Program-made: the position numbers and the translations under genes
Shown here: positions 1 to 6,987 of the stretch, one piece after another
How the letters are laid out: every line of letters starts with the position of its first letter
Numbering within the stretch: the stretch's first letter is position 1
From: Brevinema_A sp051649605
GTDB lineage: Bacteria; Spirochaetota; Brevinematia; Brevinematales; Brevinemataceae
Length of the DNA stretch: 15,084 nt
Reading direction: 5' to 3'
Assembly (NCBI GenBank): GCA_051649605.1
Contig: JBOFHK010000021.1
Coordinates: 1-15,084 of the forward strand
Notes under the pieces: model-generated
The model's input: the letters and a program-made list of their open reading frames with translations, nothing else
Database searches by the model: none
What the model was told of the DNA's origin: nothing

Positions 1-2
1 GT

Positions 3-968
3 TCTACGATTTTTACCCAAGAAGAAATCGTAAAACCACAGACAGTATTAGAAAAAATGGAAGAAGATATTACCACCACCAAAGCCCAGTGGCGATACAA
101 CCCTTTTCGTAAAAGCGATACCGAACGTAAACTTATCGGATGGCTCGATCCAGACAATTTTGTTTCCCATCTATGGGTTGGAGATGTTCTCAGTAAATAC
201 AATAACTTTCCTGATCCTCACTGGAATCTTGATAAAGCTTATCTCTTCTATGGTATGAAAATTGCCACCGAAGTCAATCCCATTGCCTTTACAGTAAATA
301 ATTTTACTTTCCGTGTGGGAGTTGCTTTCTTTGCCGATCTCCAATTATTAACTTATTCTGGAGATTTTGCCCATAAATATGGCGTTAATTTTGTTATTTC
401 TGACTATATGAGACTTAATTTACATTTTGATTTTTTAATTGGTGATACTTTTAAATTCCGATGGACTCCTCTCTACCATGAGTGTACCCATGTCTCTGGA
501 GATTATCAAGGTGATCCAGATTTCGACCCCGAAACCAAATTGGCAATCCCTGACCTCGGCTTAGAAGGTATGAAGTTCGAAGCCTACTATAATTATGGAT
601 ACTTTACTTTTTATGGTGGAATAAATTTCACATACCGAGGAGGAGTAGCCTATAAAACACTCGTTGGTATAAATTTTGGTACAGATGTCAGAATCCCAGT
701 TTGGGGAGAGATTAATTTTATTATGGGCTTCCATGTAGGGGCAAATTACGATCGTGTGTGGACTATCACCAAAGGAACAGAAACTGATATTCCAAACGAA
801 TCTGATACCTATATTACTCGATGGTATCCTGTTATTGCTACAGGAATAGGTTTTGAAATTGACCGTTTTATTATTGGTGCAAAATACTCTCGTATGCGAT
901 CCCGACATATTATATCCTATAAAACAATCGATGAAAGAATTGGTCTTGATGTTTCAATCCTTTTTTAG
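3..968 (+). CDS. Probable outer-membrane beta-barrel protein, 5' end outside window
   Basis: The reading frame is open from base 3 with no stop, and the first ATG (57) has no convincing ribosome binding site, so I read this as the 3' part of a gene that starts upstream. About 320 residues are visible. They show alternating hydrophobic/aromatic and polar residues over most of the length (many Tyr, Phe, Trp and Gly), no long hydrophobic helix, and the ending LDVSILF. A terminal Phe in such a strand is the usual BAM-type signal of an outer-membrane barrel. A central segment (FRWTPLYHECTHVSGDY) loosely recalls the strand/loop region of DUF1207-like proteins, but I would not assign that family firmly. 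It is followed by a convergent gene remnant and is not part of the PTS operons. Function unknown; the barrel nature is inferred from composition and the C-terminus. Confidence 0.6.
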   Translation, partial: STIFTQEEIVKPQTVLEKMEEDITTTKAQWRYNPFRKSDTERKLIGWLDPDNFVSHLWVGDVLSKYNNFPDPHWNLDKAYLFYGMKIATEVNPIAFTVNNFTFRVGVAFFADLQLLTYSGDFAHKYGVNFVISDYMRLNLHFDFLIGDTFKFRWTPLYHECTHVSGDYQGDPDFDPETKLAIPDLGLEGMKFEAYYNYGYFTFYGGINFTYRGGVAYKTLVGINFGTDVRIPVWGEINFIMGFHVGANYDRVWTITKGTETDIPNESDTYITRWYPVIATGIGFEIDRFIIGAKYSRMRSRHIISYKTIDERIGLDVSILF

Positions 969-1040
969 AGAATAGTGAGAAAACAAAGTGAGCGATCCTA
1001 TTATCTTATCCAGTAAAGCTAATCCAACTTAAATTCTTTT

Positions 1041-1063
1041 CTAGAAATCTTTTTTATTTCTAG
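1041..1063. repeat. Short inverted repeat (8-bp arms)
   Basis: CTAGAAAT (1041-1048) and ATTTCTAG (1056-1063) are perfect reverse complements around a T-rich 7-base loop. The repeat lies about 75 bases after the stop of the barrel gene. It could be part of that gene's 3' end, but no T-run follows the stem, so a terminator role is weak. Confidence 0.35.
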
Positions 1064-1092
1064 GTAGTTATTAATACTACGAGAATTCAAAT

Positions 1093-1140
1093 TAACAATA
1101 ATGAGCTTCAGTATAATATTACTGAAGCTCATTATTGTTA
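1093..1140. repeat. 21-bp perfect inverted repeat (long hairpin)
   Basis: Bases 1093-1113 and 1120-1140 are exact reverse complements (21 bp) with a 6-base loop TAATAT. The repeat sits between the plus-strand barrel gene and the minus-strand GH3 remnant, where a bidirectional terminator would be expected. However, no T-run follows directly on either strand, so it is not a textbook intrinsic terminator. It could equally be a repetitive palindromic element or a transcript 3'-end stabiliser. I see no second copy in the window. The rest of 969-1208 holds nothing else I can support. Confidence 0.6.
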
Positions 1141-1208
1141 GAATCACTTTATAAGATTTTTATTATAAAATAAGAGCCAATTCTTATATTAACAACAAAT
1201 TGACTATA

Positions 1209-1667
1209 CTAAGATATTAAGACTTCCGTCGTAAAAGATTTTTTCTCTAGTTTTTGATCTTTACTAATAGTTATTGATTTTTGGTGATGGATAGTACGAG
1301 CATCTGTTCCTATTATCACATCAATCTCTGCCTTCTTAAGAGAAAAATCCATATTTTCATCATAAAATCCTAAAATATTAATAGGTACTCGAAAAGTGAT
1401 TTCCTTCTGTTCTGCTGGAGCAAGCCAAACTTTGGCAAAACCTTTTAATTCTTTATTTGGTCGGGTTACTCCAGGAGCGTTATTCCGAAAATATAGCTGC
1501 ACAACCTCCCCTCCAAATATTTTCCCTATATTTTTTACTGAGCATTTCACTTCAAGAATATCTCCAGGATCAATCTGAAATTTATTTAGAGTAAAATCAC
1601 CAATTTCAAACTTTGTATAACTTAGTCCATAGCCAAAGGTAAATAATTCTTTATGAGAATTACTAAG
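1209..1667 (-). pseudogene. Remnant of a GH3 beta-glucosidase (C-terminal FnIII-like end only)
   Basis: Read on the minus strand, 152 codons are open between an in-frame TAG at 1670-1668 and the stop at 1211-1209. The start of the frame reads KELFTFGYGLSYTKFE, the signature that precedes the C-terminal fibronectin-III-like domain of glycoside hydrolase family 3. The rest follows that domain closely: GGEVVQLYF, RPNKELKGFAKVWL, APAEQKEITF, then a short tail. GH3 enzymes are usually about 700-800 residues, so the catalytic (alpha/beta)8 barrel and the alpha/beta sandwich with the acid/base residue are both missing. There is no ATG or ribosome binding site at the head of the frame; the GTG at 1550 lies inside the domain. 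The 3' end looks intact, so the gene was cut from its 5' side. A catalytic function is not possible. It may mark the border at which the neighbouring PTS cluster joined the chromosome. Confidence 0.75.
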
Positions 1668-1765
1668 CTATTATAATTTTTCTCCATTTATAAAAACCAA
1701 TAATTCTACTATATCTTTTTTAATAAATGATTTAAATATAAATTTATATTTATAAAAAAAAGATA

Positions 1766-1793
1766 TTGACATAATATTTTATAATGTTATAAT
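1766..1793 (+). promoter_or_regulatory. Consensus promoter of the GntR-PTS-transketolase operon
   Basis: TTGACA (1766-1771) and TATAAT (1788-1793) are both perfect sigma-70 consensus hexamers, separated by 16 bp. A start near 1800 gives a leader of roughly 33 bases before the ATG at 1833, with AGGA at 1820-1823 as ribosome binding site. All of it except the first base of the -35 box lies inside the 54-bp palindrome. Confidence 0.75.
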
Positions 1794-1820
1794 ATTATAA
1801 CATTATAAAATATTATGTCA
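1767..1820. promoter_or_regulatory. Perfect 54-bp palindrome, probable operator of the GntR regulator
   Basis: Each base from 1767 to 1793 pairs with its mirror base from 1820 down to 1794, with no mismatch and no spacer. The outer ends are TGACAT/ATGTCA and the core is GTTATAATATTATAAC (1786-1801). It covers the promoter and stops at the ribosome binding site of the GntR gene, the usual place for an autoregulatory operator of a UTRA-type GntR dimer. A transcript starting near 1800 would contain only part of one arm, so it could not form the RNA hairpin. The symmetry is therefore more likely read as DNA by a protein. The operator role is inferred. Confidence 0.65.
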
Positions 1821-1821
1821 G
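1794..1821 (-). promoter_or_regulatory. Mirror-image promoter firing leftward
   Basis: Because of the palindrome, the minus strand carries TATAAT (1799-1794) and CTGACA (1821-1816) at the same 16-bp spacing. The -35 differs from consensus only at its first base. The two -10 boxes abut back to back, so transcripts would start near 1800 (right) and 1787 (left) and diverge. The leftward transcript would run into the GH3 remnant. The sequence match is clear; whether it is used is unknown. Confidence 0.4.
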
Positions 1822-1832
1822 GAATGTAAACA

Positions 1833-2531
1833 ATGCTCGATAGATCAAATCCCCTACCTTTAGTACATCAACTAGAAGAATATATTTCTAATCAAATAAT
1901 TTCTGGCACTTATGCCGTTGGAAGTTTAATCCCTAGCCAAGATCAAATAGCAAAAGATCTAGGCATTAGTAGAATTACGGTTAGAAATGCTTTAGTATCA
2001 TTAATGAAAAAAAATATATTAATTTCGAAGAAAGCTAAAGGGACTTACGTAATTCAAGTACCAACTAATAACTTAGTAACACTCAAACATTCGTTCACAA
2101 CAAACAATAAATTCATCGTACTAGAAACAAATACATATTTTGATGAATGTATGCACCTAAACTGCGAAAAGGGACATTTTATTAGTTTTCTAAATATGAA
2201 ACAAGAGGAAATTTTTTCAGTAGATCGAATTTGGTGGAATACATCTGTAAAGATTAATACCCTTTCAGAACAACACCTCCAAAACATAACGATCGAAGAT
2301 ATTTATAAAATTTGTGATATTAGAGTTACGTCCTACAAAGAAACACTCGCCCCCCGAATTTCTGATTCTATTTTAGCTGATATCATGAATTTACCAAGTG
2401 CTACTCCACTTTTATGTATTAAAAGACAATCGTATAATGATTATCAACAACAAGCATTTGAGTATAGAGAAACTTTTATTCGATATGAAGATTTCAGTAA
2501 GATTATCTTTAATTCAGAATGGAAAGGCTAG
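1833..2531 (+). CDS. GntR-family transcriptional regulator with UTRA domain (HutC-type)
   Basis: The 232-residue protein has an N-terminal winged helix-turn-helix (about residues 8-75, with LIPSQDQIAKDLGISRITVR and the wing KAKGTYV) and a C-terminal UTRA ligand-binding domain (about 95-228, with late strands LLCIKRQSY and FEYRETFIRYEDF). Such proteins bind operators as dimers and are released or altered by a sugar phosphate or similar metabolite. It is the first gene of the operon: its TAG overlaps the ribosome binding site AGGAGAT of the EIIA gene. The ATG at 1833 is preceded by AGGA at 1820-1823. It most likely controls its own operon through the palindrome directly upstream, and perhaps the second PTS set. 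The effector is not readable from the sequence; the product of the PTS is the natural candidate. Confidence 0.9.
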   Translation: MLDRSNPLPLVHQLEEYISNQIISGTYAVGSLIPSQDQIAKDLGISRITVRNALVSLMKKNILISKKAKGTYVIQVPTNNLVTLKHSFTTNNKFIVLETNTYFDECMHLNCEKGHFISFLNMKQEEIFSVDRIWWNTSVKINTLSEQHLQNITIEDIYKICDIRVTSYKETLAPRISDSILADIMNLPSATPLLCIKRQSYNDYQQQAFEYRETFIRYEDFSKIIFNSEWKG

Positions 2532-2540
2532 GAGATAAAT

Positions 2541-2951
2541 ATGTTCTTAACACATAATCGTATCCTTTGTAATCAAAACTGTACAAATTGGAAAGAAAGT
2601 ATCCATATTGCATGTGAACTATTGTTAAAAGATCAGCTCATTACACCATTATATACACAAGCAATTATTAACACAGTACATCAACACGGTCCCTATTTTA
2701 ACATCACCCCTAAAATCATACTAGCACATGCGCGACCAGATGAAGGAGCATTAAAAAATGGGGTGTCTTATATTTCTTTAAAAAATGAAATTGATTTTAT
2801 AGGATATCCTATAAAATTTGTTTTTGCATCAAGTGCTATAGATAGTTATGAACATATTAAATTAATACAGCTACTATCAGAGGTTTTAGATACAAAAAAC
2901 ATTTATGAGATTTTAGAATTTAATCCTTATATATTATTAAAAAATTTATAA
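2541..2951 (+). CDS. PTS EIIA component, mannitol/ascorbate (EIIA-2) family, set 1
   Basis: This 136-residue protein is a single EIIA domain of the mannitol/fructose/ascorbate type. It accepts phosphate from HPr and passes it to the EIIB encoded next. The phosphorylated histidine is most likely His63 in ILAHARPDEGALKNG, which matches the P-H-x-R-x-E-D-G block of the other two EIIA proteins in this window, although here the Pro before His is Ala and the order is DEG. The ribosome binding site AGGAGAT overlaps the stop of the regulator gene, so the two are likely translationally coupled. The EIIB gene follows after 18 bases. The N-terminal half is divergent, with four Cys in the first 25 residues reduced to three (10, 14, 25), which I do not recognise as a motif. 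Confidence 0.85.
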   Translation: MFLTHNRILCNQNCTNWKESIHIACELLLKDQLITPLYTQAIINTVHQHGPYFNITPKIILAHARPDEGALKNGVSYISLKNEIDFIGYPIKFVFASSAIDSYEHIKLIQLLSEVLDTKNIYEILEFNPYILLKNL

Positions 2952-2969
2952 ATATTTTAGAGGTGGAAA

Positions 2970-3254
2970 ATGAGAAAACAAATTTTAGTTACCTGTCGAA
3001 CAGGCATGGGGAGCAGTATGATACTAAAGATTAAAATTGAACAAGTATTAACTACTCTTGGTTTAGATGCAGATGTCTATCACGATGTAATTACTGCTAT
3101 TACAGGCTATAATGATATCGATATCCTCGTCACAATGGCGGATTTAAAAGAAGAAATGCAAGGGCGATTTCCAATTGTAATAGGAATTGAGTCTCTCATG
3201 GACAAAGAAGAAATTTCTTCTAAGCTATATCAAGCTATAAAAAATAAATATTAA
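2970..3254 (+). CDS. PTS EIIB component, ascorbate (UlaB-like) type, set 1
   Basis: The small cytosolic phosphocarrier has 94 residues, the normal size for UlaB-type EIIB. The P-loop signature C-x2-G-x-G-x-S is at the start (VTCRTGMGSS, Cys9), and Cys9 would carry the phosphate received from EIIA and given to the sugar during transport. The middle (DILVTMADLKEEM) and the end fit the remaining alpha/beta fold of the PTS_IIB family. The ribosome binding site AGAGGTGG lies a few bases before the ATG. It lies between EIIA (18 bases upstream) and EIIC (18 bases downstream), all clearly one transcript. Confidence 0.9.
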   Translation: MRKQILVTCRTGMGSSMILKIKIEQVLTTLGLDADVYHDVITAITGYNDIDILVTMADLKEEMQGRFPIVIGIESLMDKEEISSKLYQAIKNKY

Positions 3255-3272
3255 AATATAGGAGAAAAAATA

Positions 3273-4550
3273 ATGATTCAACAATTTTTAGAATTTATTG
3301 TATATGATTTACTTGGAAATAGTTCCATTTTGGTTGGTTTTATTGCTATGCTTGGTTTAATTCTTCAAAAAAAACCGCTAGATAAAATATTAATAGGAAC
3401 ATTCAAAACCATTATAGGTTTTTTAATTTTTAGTACAGGAGCAGGATTAGCAGTTCAGACACTTGATTCTTTCCAATTTTTATTTTCTGAAGGATTTAAT
3501 TTAACAGGAGTACTTCCATTAGCAGAAGCAGTAACAGCTCTAGCACAAGAAAAATTTGGTACCATTGTTACATTAATTATGGTTTCTGGTTTTGCCGTTA
3601 ATCTTCTTGTAGCAAGATTTACTCCATTCAAATATATTTTTTTAACAGGGCAACACAATTTATACCTTGCAGCATTATTAACAGTTATTTTACAAGCTAA
3701 TAATATTAGTACCGGAATGTCTATATTAATTGGAGCATTAATCCTTGGGGTTTGTGCAACACTTTTTCCAGCTATTGCACAAAAGGGGATGAAAAAAATT
3801 ACTGGTTCTGATGATATTGCCATGGGGCACTACGTTTGTATTGCTTATGCATTATCAAGCTGGATCGGGGGAAAAGTTGGCAACCCAGAGGATAGTACGG
3901 AAAAGTTAAAGTTGCCTAGATGGCTAATAATTTTTAAAGATTACGTCGTATCAGTTGCAATATCAGTAATGATATTCTATTATATTGCTGCATTTTTTGC
4001 AGGCCCAGAAAAAGTATCTACAGTATCAGGGAATATCCATTGGCTTTTATTTCCTTTTATACAATCCCTTACTTTCTCTGCATCATTATTTATTATTATT
4101 ACTGGTGTTCGTATGATCTTAGGAGAAATTATTACTTCTTTTGTAGGTCTTTCTGAAAAATGGATTCCTAATGCTAAACCTGCCCTTGATTGCCCAGTAG
4201 TATTTCAATATGCTCCAACCGCAACGGTACTAGGATTCTTAGCTGCTTATATCGGAGGATTAATCTGTATTCCATTTTTTGTTTTACTAAATCTACCCGT
4301 GATAATTCCTGTCGCTGTTCCTTATTTCTTTATTGGTGCTACAGCAGCTGTATTTGGGAATGCTACAGGAGGCTGGAAAGGTGCTATCACAGGGGGATTT
4401 ATAACAGGGATTATTATTGCAGTTGGTCCAGCATTAATATATCCTATCATGTCTTCTATTGGTTTGAATGGTTCATCATTCCCAGAAGCAGATTTTGTTG
4501 TTGTCGGATTATTACTTAATTCAGTATTACAATTCTTTGGAATACGTTAG
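3273..4550 (+). CDS. PTS EIIC permease, UlaA/SgaT family, set 1
   Basis: The 425-residue integral membrane permease has about 10-11 hydrophobic segments and the usual length of UlaA. Family blocks include SSILVGFIAMLGLILQKKPL near the N-terminus, FLTGQH (123-128), LDCPVVF (305-311) and GNATGGWKG (362-370). UlaA-type permeases take up a sugar while the partner EIIB phosphorylates it. In the second EIIC of this window the FLTGQH block reads FLTGHH; this is a membrane region associated with substrate binding in UlaA, so the two permeases may differ in specificity. The AGGAGA ribosome binding site is at 3260-3265. The stop is 10 bases before the transketolase subunit, with that gene's AGGAGG at the stop. 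The family is secure, but L-ascorbate as substrate is not supported because no ascorbate-catabolic gene is nearby. Confidence 0.9.
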   Translation: MIQQFLEFIVYDLLGNSSILVGFIAMLGLILQKKPLDKILIGTFKTIIGFLIFSTGAGLAVQTLDSFQFLFSEGFNLTGVLPLAEAVTALAQEKFGTIVTLIMVSGFAVNLLVARFTPFKYIFLTGQHNLYLAALLTVILQANNISTGMSILIGALILGVCATLFPAIAQKGMKKITGSDDIAMGHYVCIAYALSSWIGGKVGNPEDSTEKLKLPRWLIIFKDYVVSVAISVMIFYYIAAFFAGPEKVSTVSGNIHWLLFPFIQSLTFSASLFIIITGVRMILGEIITSFVGLSEKWIPNAKPALDCPVVFQYAPTATVLGFLAAYIGGLICIPFFVLLNLPVIIPVAVPYFFIGATAAVFGNATGGWKGAITGGFITGIIIAVGPALIYPIMSSIGLNGSSFPEADFVVVGLLLNSVLQFFGIR

Positions 4551-4560
4551 GAGGATTTCT

Positions 4561-5364
4561 ATGAAATCAATTATAGATTTAGAAAAATTTTCTAAAAAGT
4601 GTAGAAAAAATTTAATTGAAATGGCATATTTCAGTAAAGGGGCTGTTCACTTAGGAGGATCGTTATCGGCAATGGACATTACTATTGCAATATTAGATCA
4701 ATTTATTGACTATAACTCTCTTGAAAGGTCTCGTTTTATTTTATCTAAAGGGCATACGATAGCTATGCTTTATGCTATATTTTTAGAATACGGCATCGTT
4801 CATACTGATGAAAAACATACTTTAAAACAGATAGGATCACGTTTACAAGGTCATCCTGATATTAATAAAATTCCTGAAACTGATATGAACACAGGTTTAT
4901 TAGGACAAGGATTAGGTGTAGGAATGGGAGTAGCTTATGCTAAAAAATTAAAAAAAAGTTCTAACAAGGCTTTTGTTTTATGCGGTGATGCAGAATTACA
5001 TGAAGGGCAGATTTGGGAAACCATTCAACAAGCAGCGCATTATAAATTGAATAATCTAATTGCTATTATTGATTATAATAAATTATCATCCCATGATCCT
5101 GTCAATTCTGTTATTAGTTTAGAACCATTAGATCAAAAATTACGAGCGTTTAACTGGCATGTGTTTATTCTCGATGACGGAAATGATATGACACAGATCA
5201 CTGAGATTTTAAACCAAATTGACTCCATTCAAGATAAACCTATTGCTATTATTGCTCATACCATCAAAGGTAAAGGTATTTCATTTTTAGAGAACAATCC
5301 AGATAACCATTCTGTACAACTCACTGAAGAAAGTTATAATGATGCTATAAAAGAACTAGTTTAG
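4561..5364 (+). CDS. Transketolase, N-terminal (ThDP/Mg-binding) subunit
   Basis: The 267 residues correspond to the N-terminal third of a transketolase. I start at ATG 4561 because AGGAGG lies at its stop-overlapping upstream site (about 4550-4555); an in-frame ATG at 4468 would run inside the EIIC gene. Markers are LGGSLSAMD (31-39), SKGH (62-65), GSRLQGHPD (92-100), GLLGQGLG (112-119), the thiamine-diphosphate motif GDAE (142-145) to D171/N173, and IKGKGISFLEN near 237-245. Two positions depart from the common form: the usual HPGG is HLGG and the usual GDG is GDA. The enzyme would move a two-carbon ketol unit between sugar phosphates as a heterotetramer with the next gene product. Its place directly after the EIIC gene suggests that it acts on the imported sugar phosphate. 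Confidence 0.92.
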   Translation: MKSIIDLEKFSKKCRKNLIEMAYFSKGAVHLGGSLSAMDITIAILDQFIDYNSLERSRFILSKGHTIAMLYAIFLEYGIVHTDEKHTLKQIGSRLQGHPDINKIPETDMNTGLLGQGLGVGMGVAYAKKLKKSSNKAFVLCGDAELHEGQIWETIQQAAHYKLNNLIAIIDYNKLSSHDPVNSVISLEPLDQKLRAFNWHVFILDDGNDMTQITEILNQIDSIQDKPIAIIAHTIKGKGISFLENNPDNHSVQLTEESYNDAIKELV

Positions 5365-5373
5365 GAGAGAAAA

Positions 5374-6324
5374 GTGGTACAAACTTACGGAAATTCCGCT
5401 CCCCGAATAATCATTGGGAAAGAGCTTGCTATAATAAATGATCATTATAAGAATATTATTGTTATTGATAATGACCTTAGTACTTCTACAAAAAGTATTG
5501 ACTTCCAAAAAAAATATCCAGAAAATTTTTGGGAACTTGGAATCGGTGAACAGAGTTCAATGAGTGGTGCTTGTGGATTAGCATTAGAAGGTTTTATTCC
5601 AGTATATGTTAATTTTGCAATTTTTGCTTCTGGTACTATTTGGACACAACTTCGACAAACTGCCTACGCTCAACTTAATGTAAAAGTTGTAGCAACTCAC
5701 CCAGGGTTAGATGCAGGCTTAGATGGTGCTAGCCACCAAGCTATTCAAGATATTGCTATATTACGGGCAATCCCAAATATAACTATTTTGACACCTTCTG
5801 ATTTATATGACACAGCAGCAGCTTTACGTTTCGCTATAGAAAACAAAGGTTTGTATTATGTCCGCGTATCAAGGGATTCTGTTCCTGAGATTTATAATAA
5901 TTCTAACATGATTTATGAGATCACTAATAAAGAAGTAATTAATTATGGTAACGATGTTGCACTGATTTTTGAAGGATCTACACTTGGGATAGCGTTAGAA
6001 AGTATAGAGCTATTAAAACAGCATAATATTAAGGGTCGTTTGATCCACGCACGATCAATAAAACCTTTAGATACTAATAATCTTGATTTGTTGACTACTC
6101 AGGTAAAAGCTATTATAACTCTTGAAAACCATAGTATTATCGGTGGTCTGGGTAGTGCTGTCTCTGAATATCTTGCTTCTCAAAAGAATCACCCTCCTAT
6201 CGGTATTGTTGGTGTTTATGATCAATTTGGTAGTTCTGGAGACTCTACATTATTAAAACAAAAATACGGATTATCTTCTGAAGATATACTAAAAAAAGCG
6301 AGTAAGCTATTAATATATAATTAG
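5374..6324 (+). CDS. Transketolase, C-terminal subunit
   Basis: The 316-residue partner of the preceding subunit carries the pyrimidine-binding and C-terminal domains of transketolase. The start is GTG at 5374, nine bases after the previous stop, with AGGAGAG before it. Markers are IIVIDNDLSTST (28-39), the catalytic glutamate Glu59 in GIGEQ that activates the thiamine ring, and GLDAGLDGASHQAIQDIAILRAIPN (111-135) with the substrate-side His121. The last ~130 residues are the regulatory Rossmann-like domain (LIFEGSTLGIAL, then ITLENHSIIGGLGSAV). Splitting into two genes is a common alternative form and is not a frameshift: each half has its own start and ribosome binding site. Operon position implies a dedicated, sugar-specific transketolase separate from the housekeeping one. 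Confidence 0.92.
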   Translation: MVQTYGNSAPRIIIGKELAIINDHYKNIIVIDNDLSTSTKSIDFQKKYPENFWELGIGEQSSMSGACGLALEGFIPVYVNFAIFASGTIWTQLRQTAYAQLNVKVVATHPGLDAGLDGASHQAIQDIAILRAIPNITILTPSDLYDTAAALRFAIENKGLYYVRVSRDSVPEIYNNSNMIYEITNKEVINYGNDVALIFEGSTLGIALESIELLKQHNIKGRLIHARSIKPLDTNNLDLLTTQVKAIITLENHSIIGGLGSAVSEYLASQKNHPPIGIVGVYDQFGSSGDSTLLKQKYGLSSEDILKKASKLLIYN

Positions 6325-6367
6325 ATAACAATATCTTATTATATAGTTTCATTTTATTAATACTATT

Positions 6368-6399
6368 TTGACACTCTAAATATATTATATAAGTATAAT
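6368..6399 (+). promoter_or_regulatory. Possible promoter of the second PTS set
   Basis: TTGACA (6368-6373) is a perfect -35, and TATAAT (6394-6399) is a perfect -10, but the spacing is 20 bp, longer than usual. The hexamers lie in the 169-base gap between the transketolase gene and the second EIIA gene, the largest gap in the cluster. The -10 is one arm of an imperfect dyad TATTATA-TAAG-TATAATA (6383-6400). Usage is uncertain. Confidence 0.35.
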
Positions 6400-6493
6400 A
6401 AAAAGTCTATTAATATAAGCATCAACTAGAGTGGTAATTTTTATAAAAATAGGGGTATTTTTGGGTTTAACAGTTATAATAAGGAGATATATT

Positions 6494-6949
6494 GTGGCAA
6501 AATTTTTAGAAGTTTTAAATGAATTAGATTCGATTAGGATAGTTCCTTCGATCTCTTCTTGGCAAGATAGTATTCAACAGTGTTTCAAGCCACTATTGGA
6601 TAAAGGTTTTATAACAGATCAGTATATTCATGCAGCGATTAAAGCGGGGGAGATCTTAGATTTTTATTATCTTTTGGCAGAAGGTTTGGGAATGCCTCAT
6701 GCTAGAGCAGAAGATGGGGCTTTAAAAAACGGATTTTCTATGCTTATTATTAATAGCGGTGTTTCCTTTAAAAACCATCGAAATAACCCTATTTATTGTC
6801 TTATTGGTTTAGTAGCCACCAATAAGACTGATCATATTGATGCAATACAAGATATTTCGGAAATTTTTTATAATGAAGAATTGATACCACAATTAGCTAG
6901 ATTAACTTCCGTAAAAGAGGTAAGTACTTTATTATCAAAACTCTGTTAA
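6494..6949 (+). CDS. PTS EIIA component, mannitol/ascorbate (EIIA-2) family, set 2
   Basis: I start at GTG 6494, directly downstream of the strong ribosome binding site AAGGAGAT (6481-6488), giving 151 residues. An in-frame upstream GTG at 6431 would add a hydrophobic stretch with no ribosome binding site and unlike EIIA proteins. The phosphorylation site is His69 in GMPHARAEDGALKNG. The domain would take phosphate from HPr and pass it to the EIIB that follows 38 bases later. It is a homologue of the set 1 EIIA (same ALKNG block) but clearly diverged elsewhere. A dedicated EIIA for each EIIB/EIIC pair argues that set 2 is a complete, independent permease and not a broken duplicate. Confidence 0.87.
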   Translation: MAKFLEVLNELDSIRIVPSISSWQDSIQQCFKPLLDKGFITDQYIHAAIKAGEILDFYYLLAEGLGMPHARAEDGALKNGFSMLIINSGVSFKNHRNNPIYCLIGLVATNKTDHIDAIQDISEIFYNEELIPQLARLTSVKEVSTLLSKLC

Positions 6950-6987
6950 TAAAAAATTCTTAAAAACATTTATCAAAGGAGTAAATT

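Noticed and set aside
1396..1578. Plus-strand ORF across the GH3 remnant
   Set aside because: It is antisense to a stretch with clear GH3 homology and has no recognisable protein features.
1675..1765. Minus-strand open frame ending VELLVFINGEKL just before the GH3 remnant
   Set aside because: It is about 30 codons of very AT-rich sequence without a start codon or known motif; it may be decayed coding sequence but cannot be supported.
1767..1820. The 54-bp palindrome as an RNA terminator or attenuator
   Set aside because: The promoter lies inside it, so the transcript starts past the centre and carries only part of one arm; no U-tract follows.
4190..4519. 109-codon ORF in another frame inside the EIIC gene
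   Set aside because: Its product is an implausible Cys/Arg/Tyr-rich mix and it shadows a conserved EIIC region.
4468..4560. Longer start for the transketolase N subunit
   Set aside because: It would overlap the EIIC gene by 83 bases and add residues unlike transketolase; ATG 4561 has AGGAGG directly upstream and begins the family homology.
5360..5376. Frameshift splitting one transketolase gene
   Set aside because: Each half begins with its own ribosome binding site and start and ends at the domain border, as in natural two-gene transketolases.
6431..6493. Longer GTG start for the second EIIA, adding a hydrophobic N-terminus
   Set aside because: There is no ribosome binding site before 6431, while AAGGAGAT stands correctly before GTG 6494; EIIA domains are soluble.
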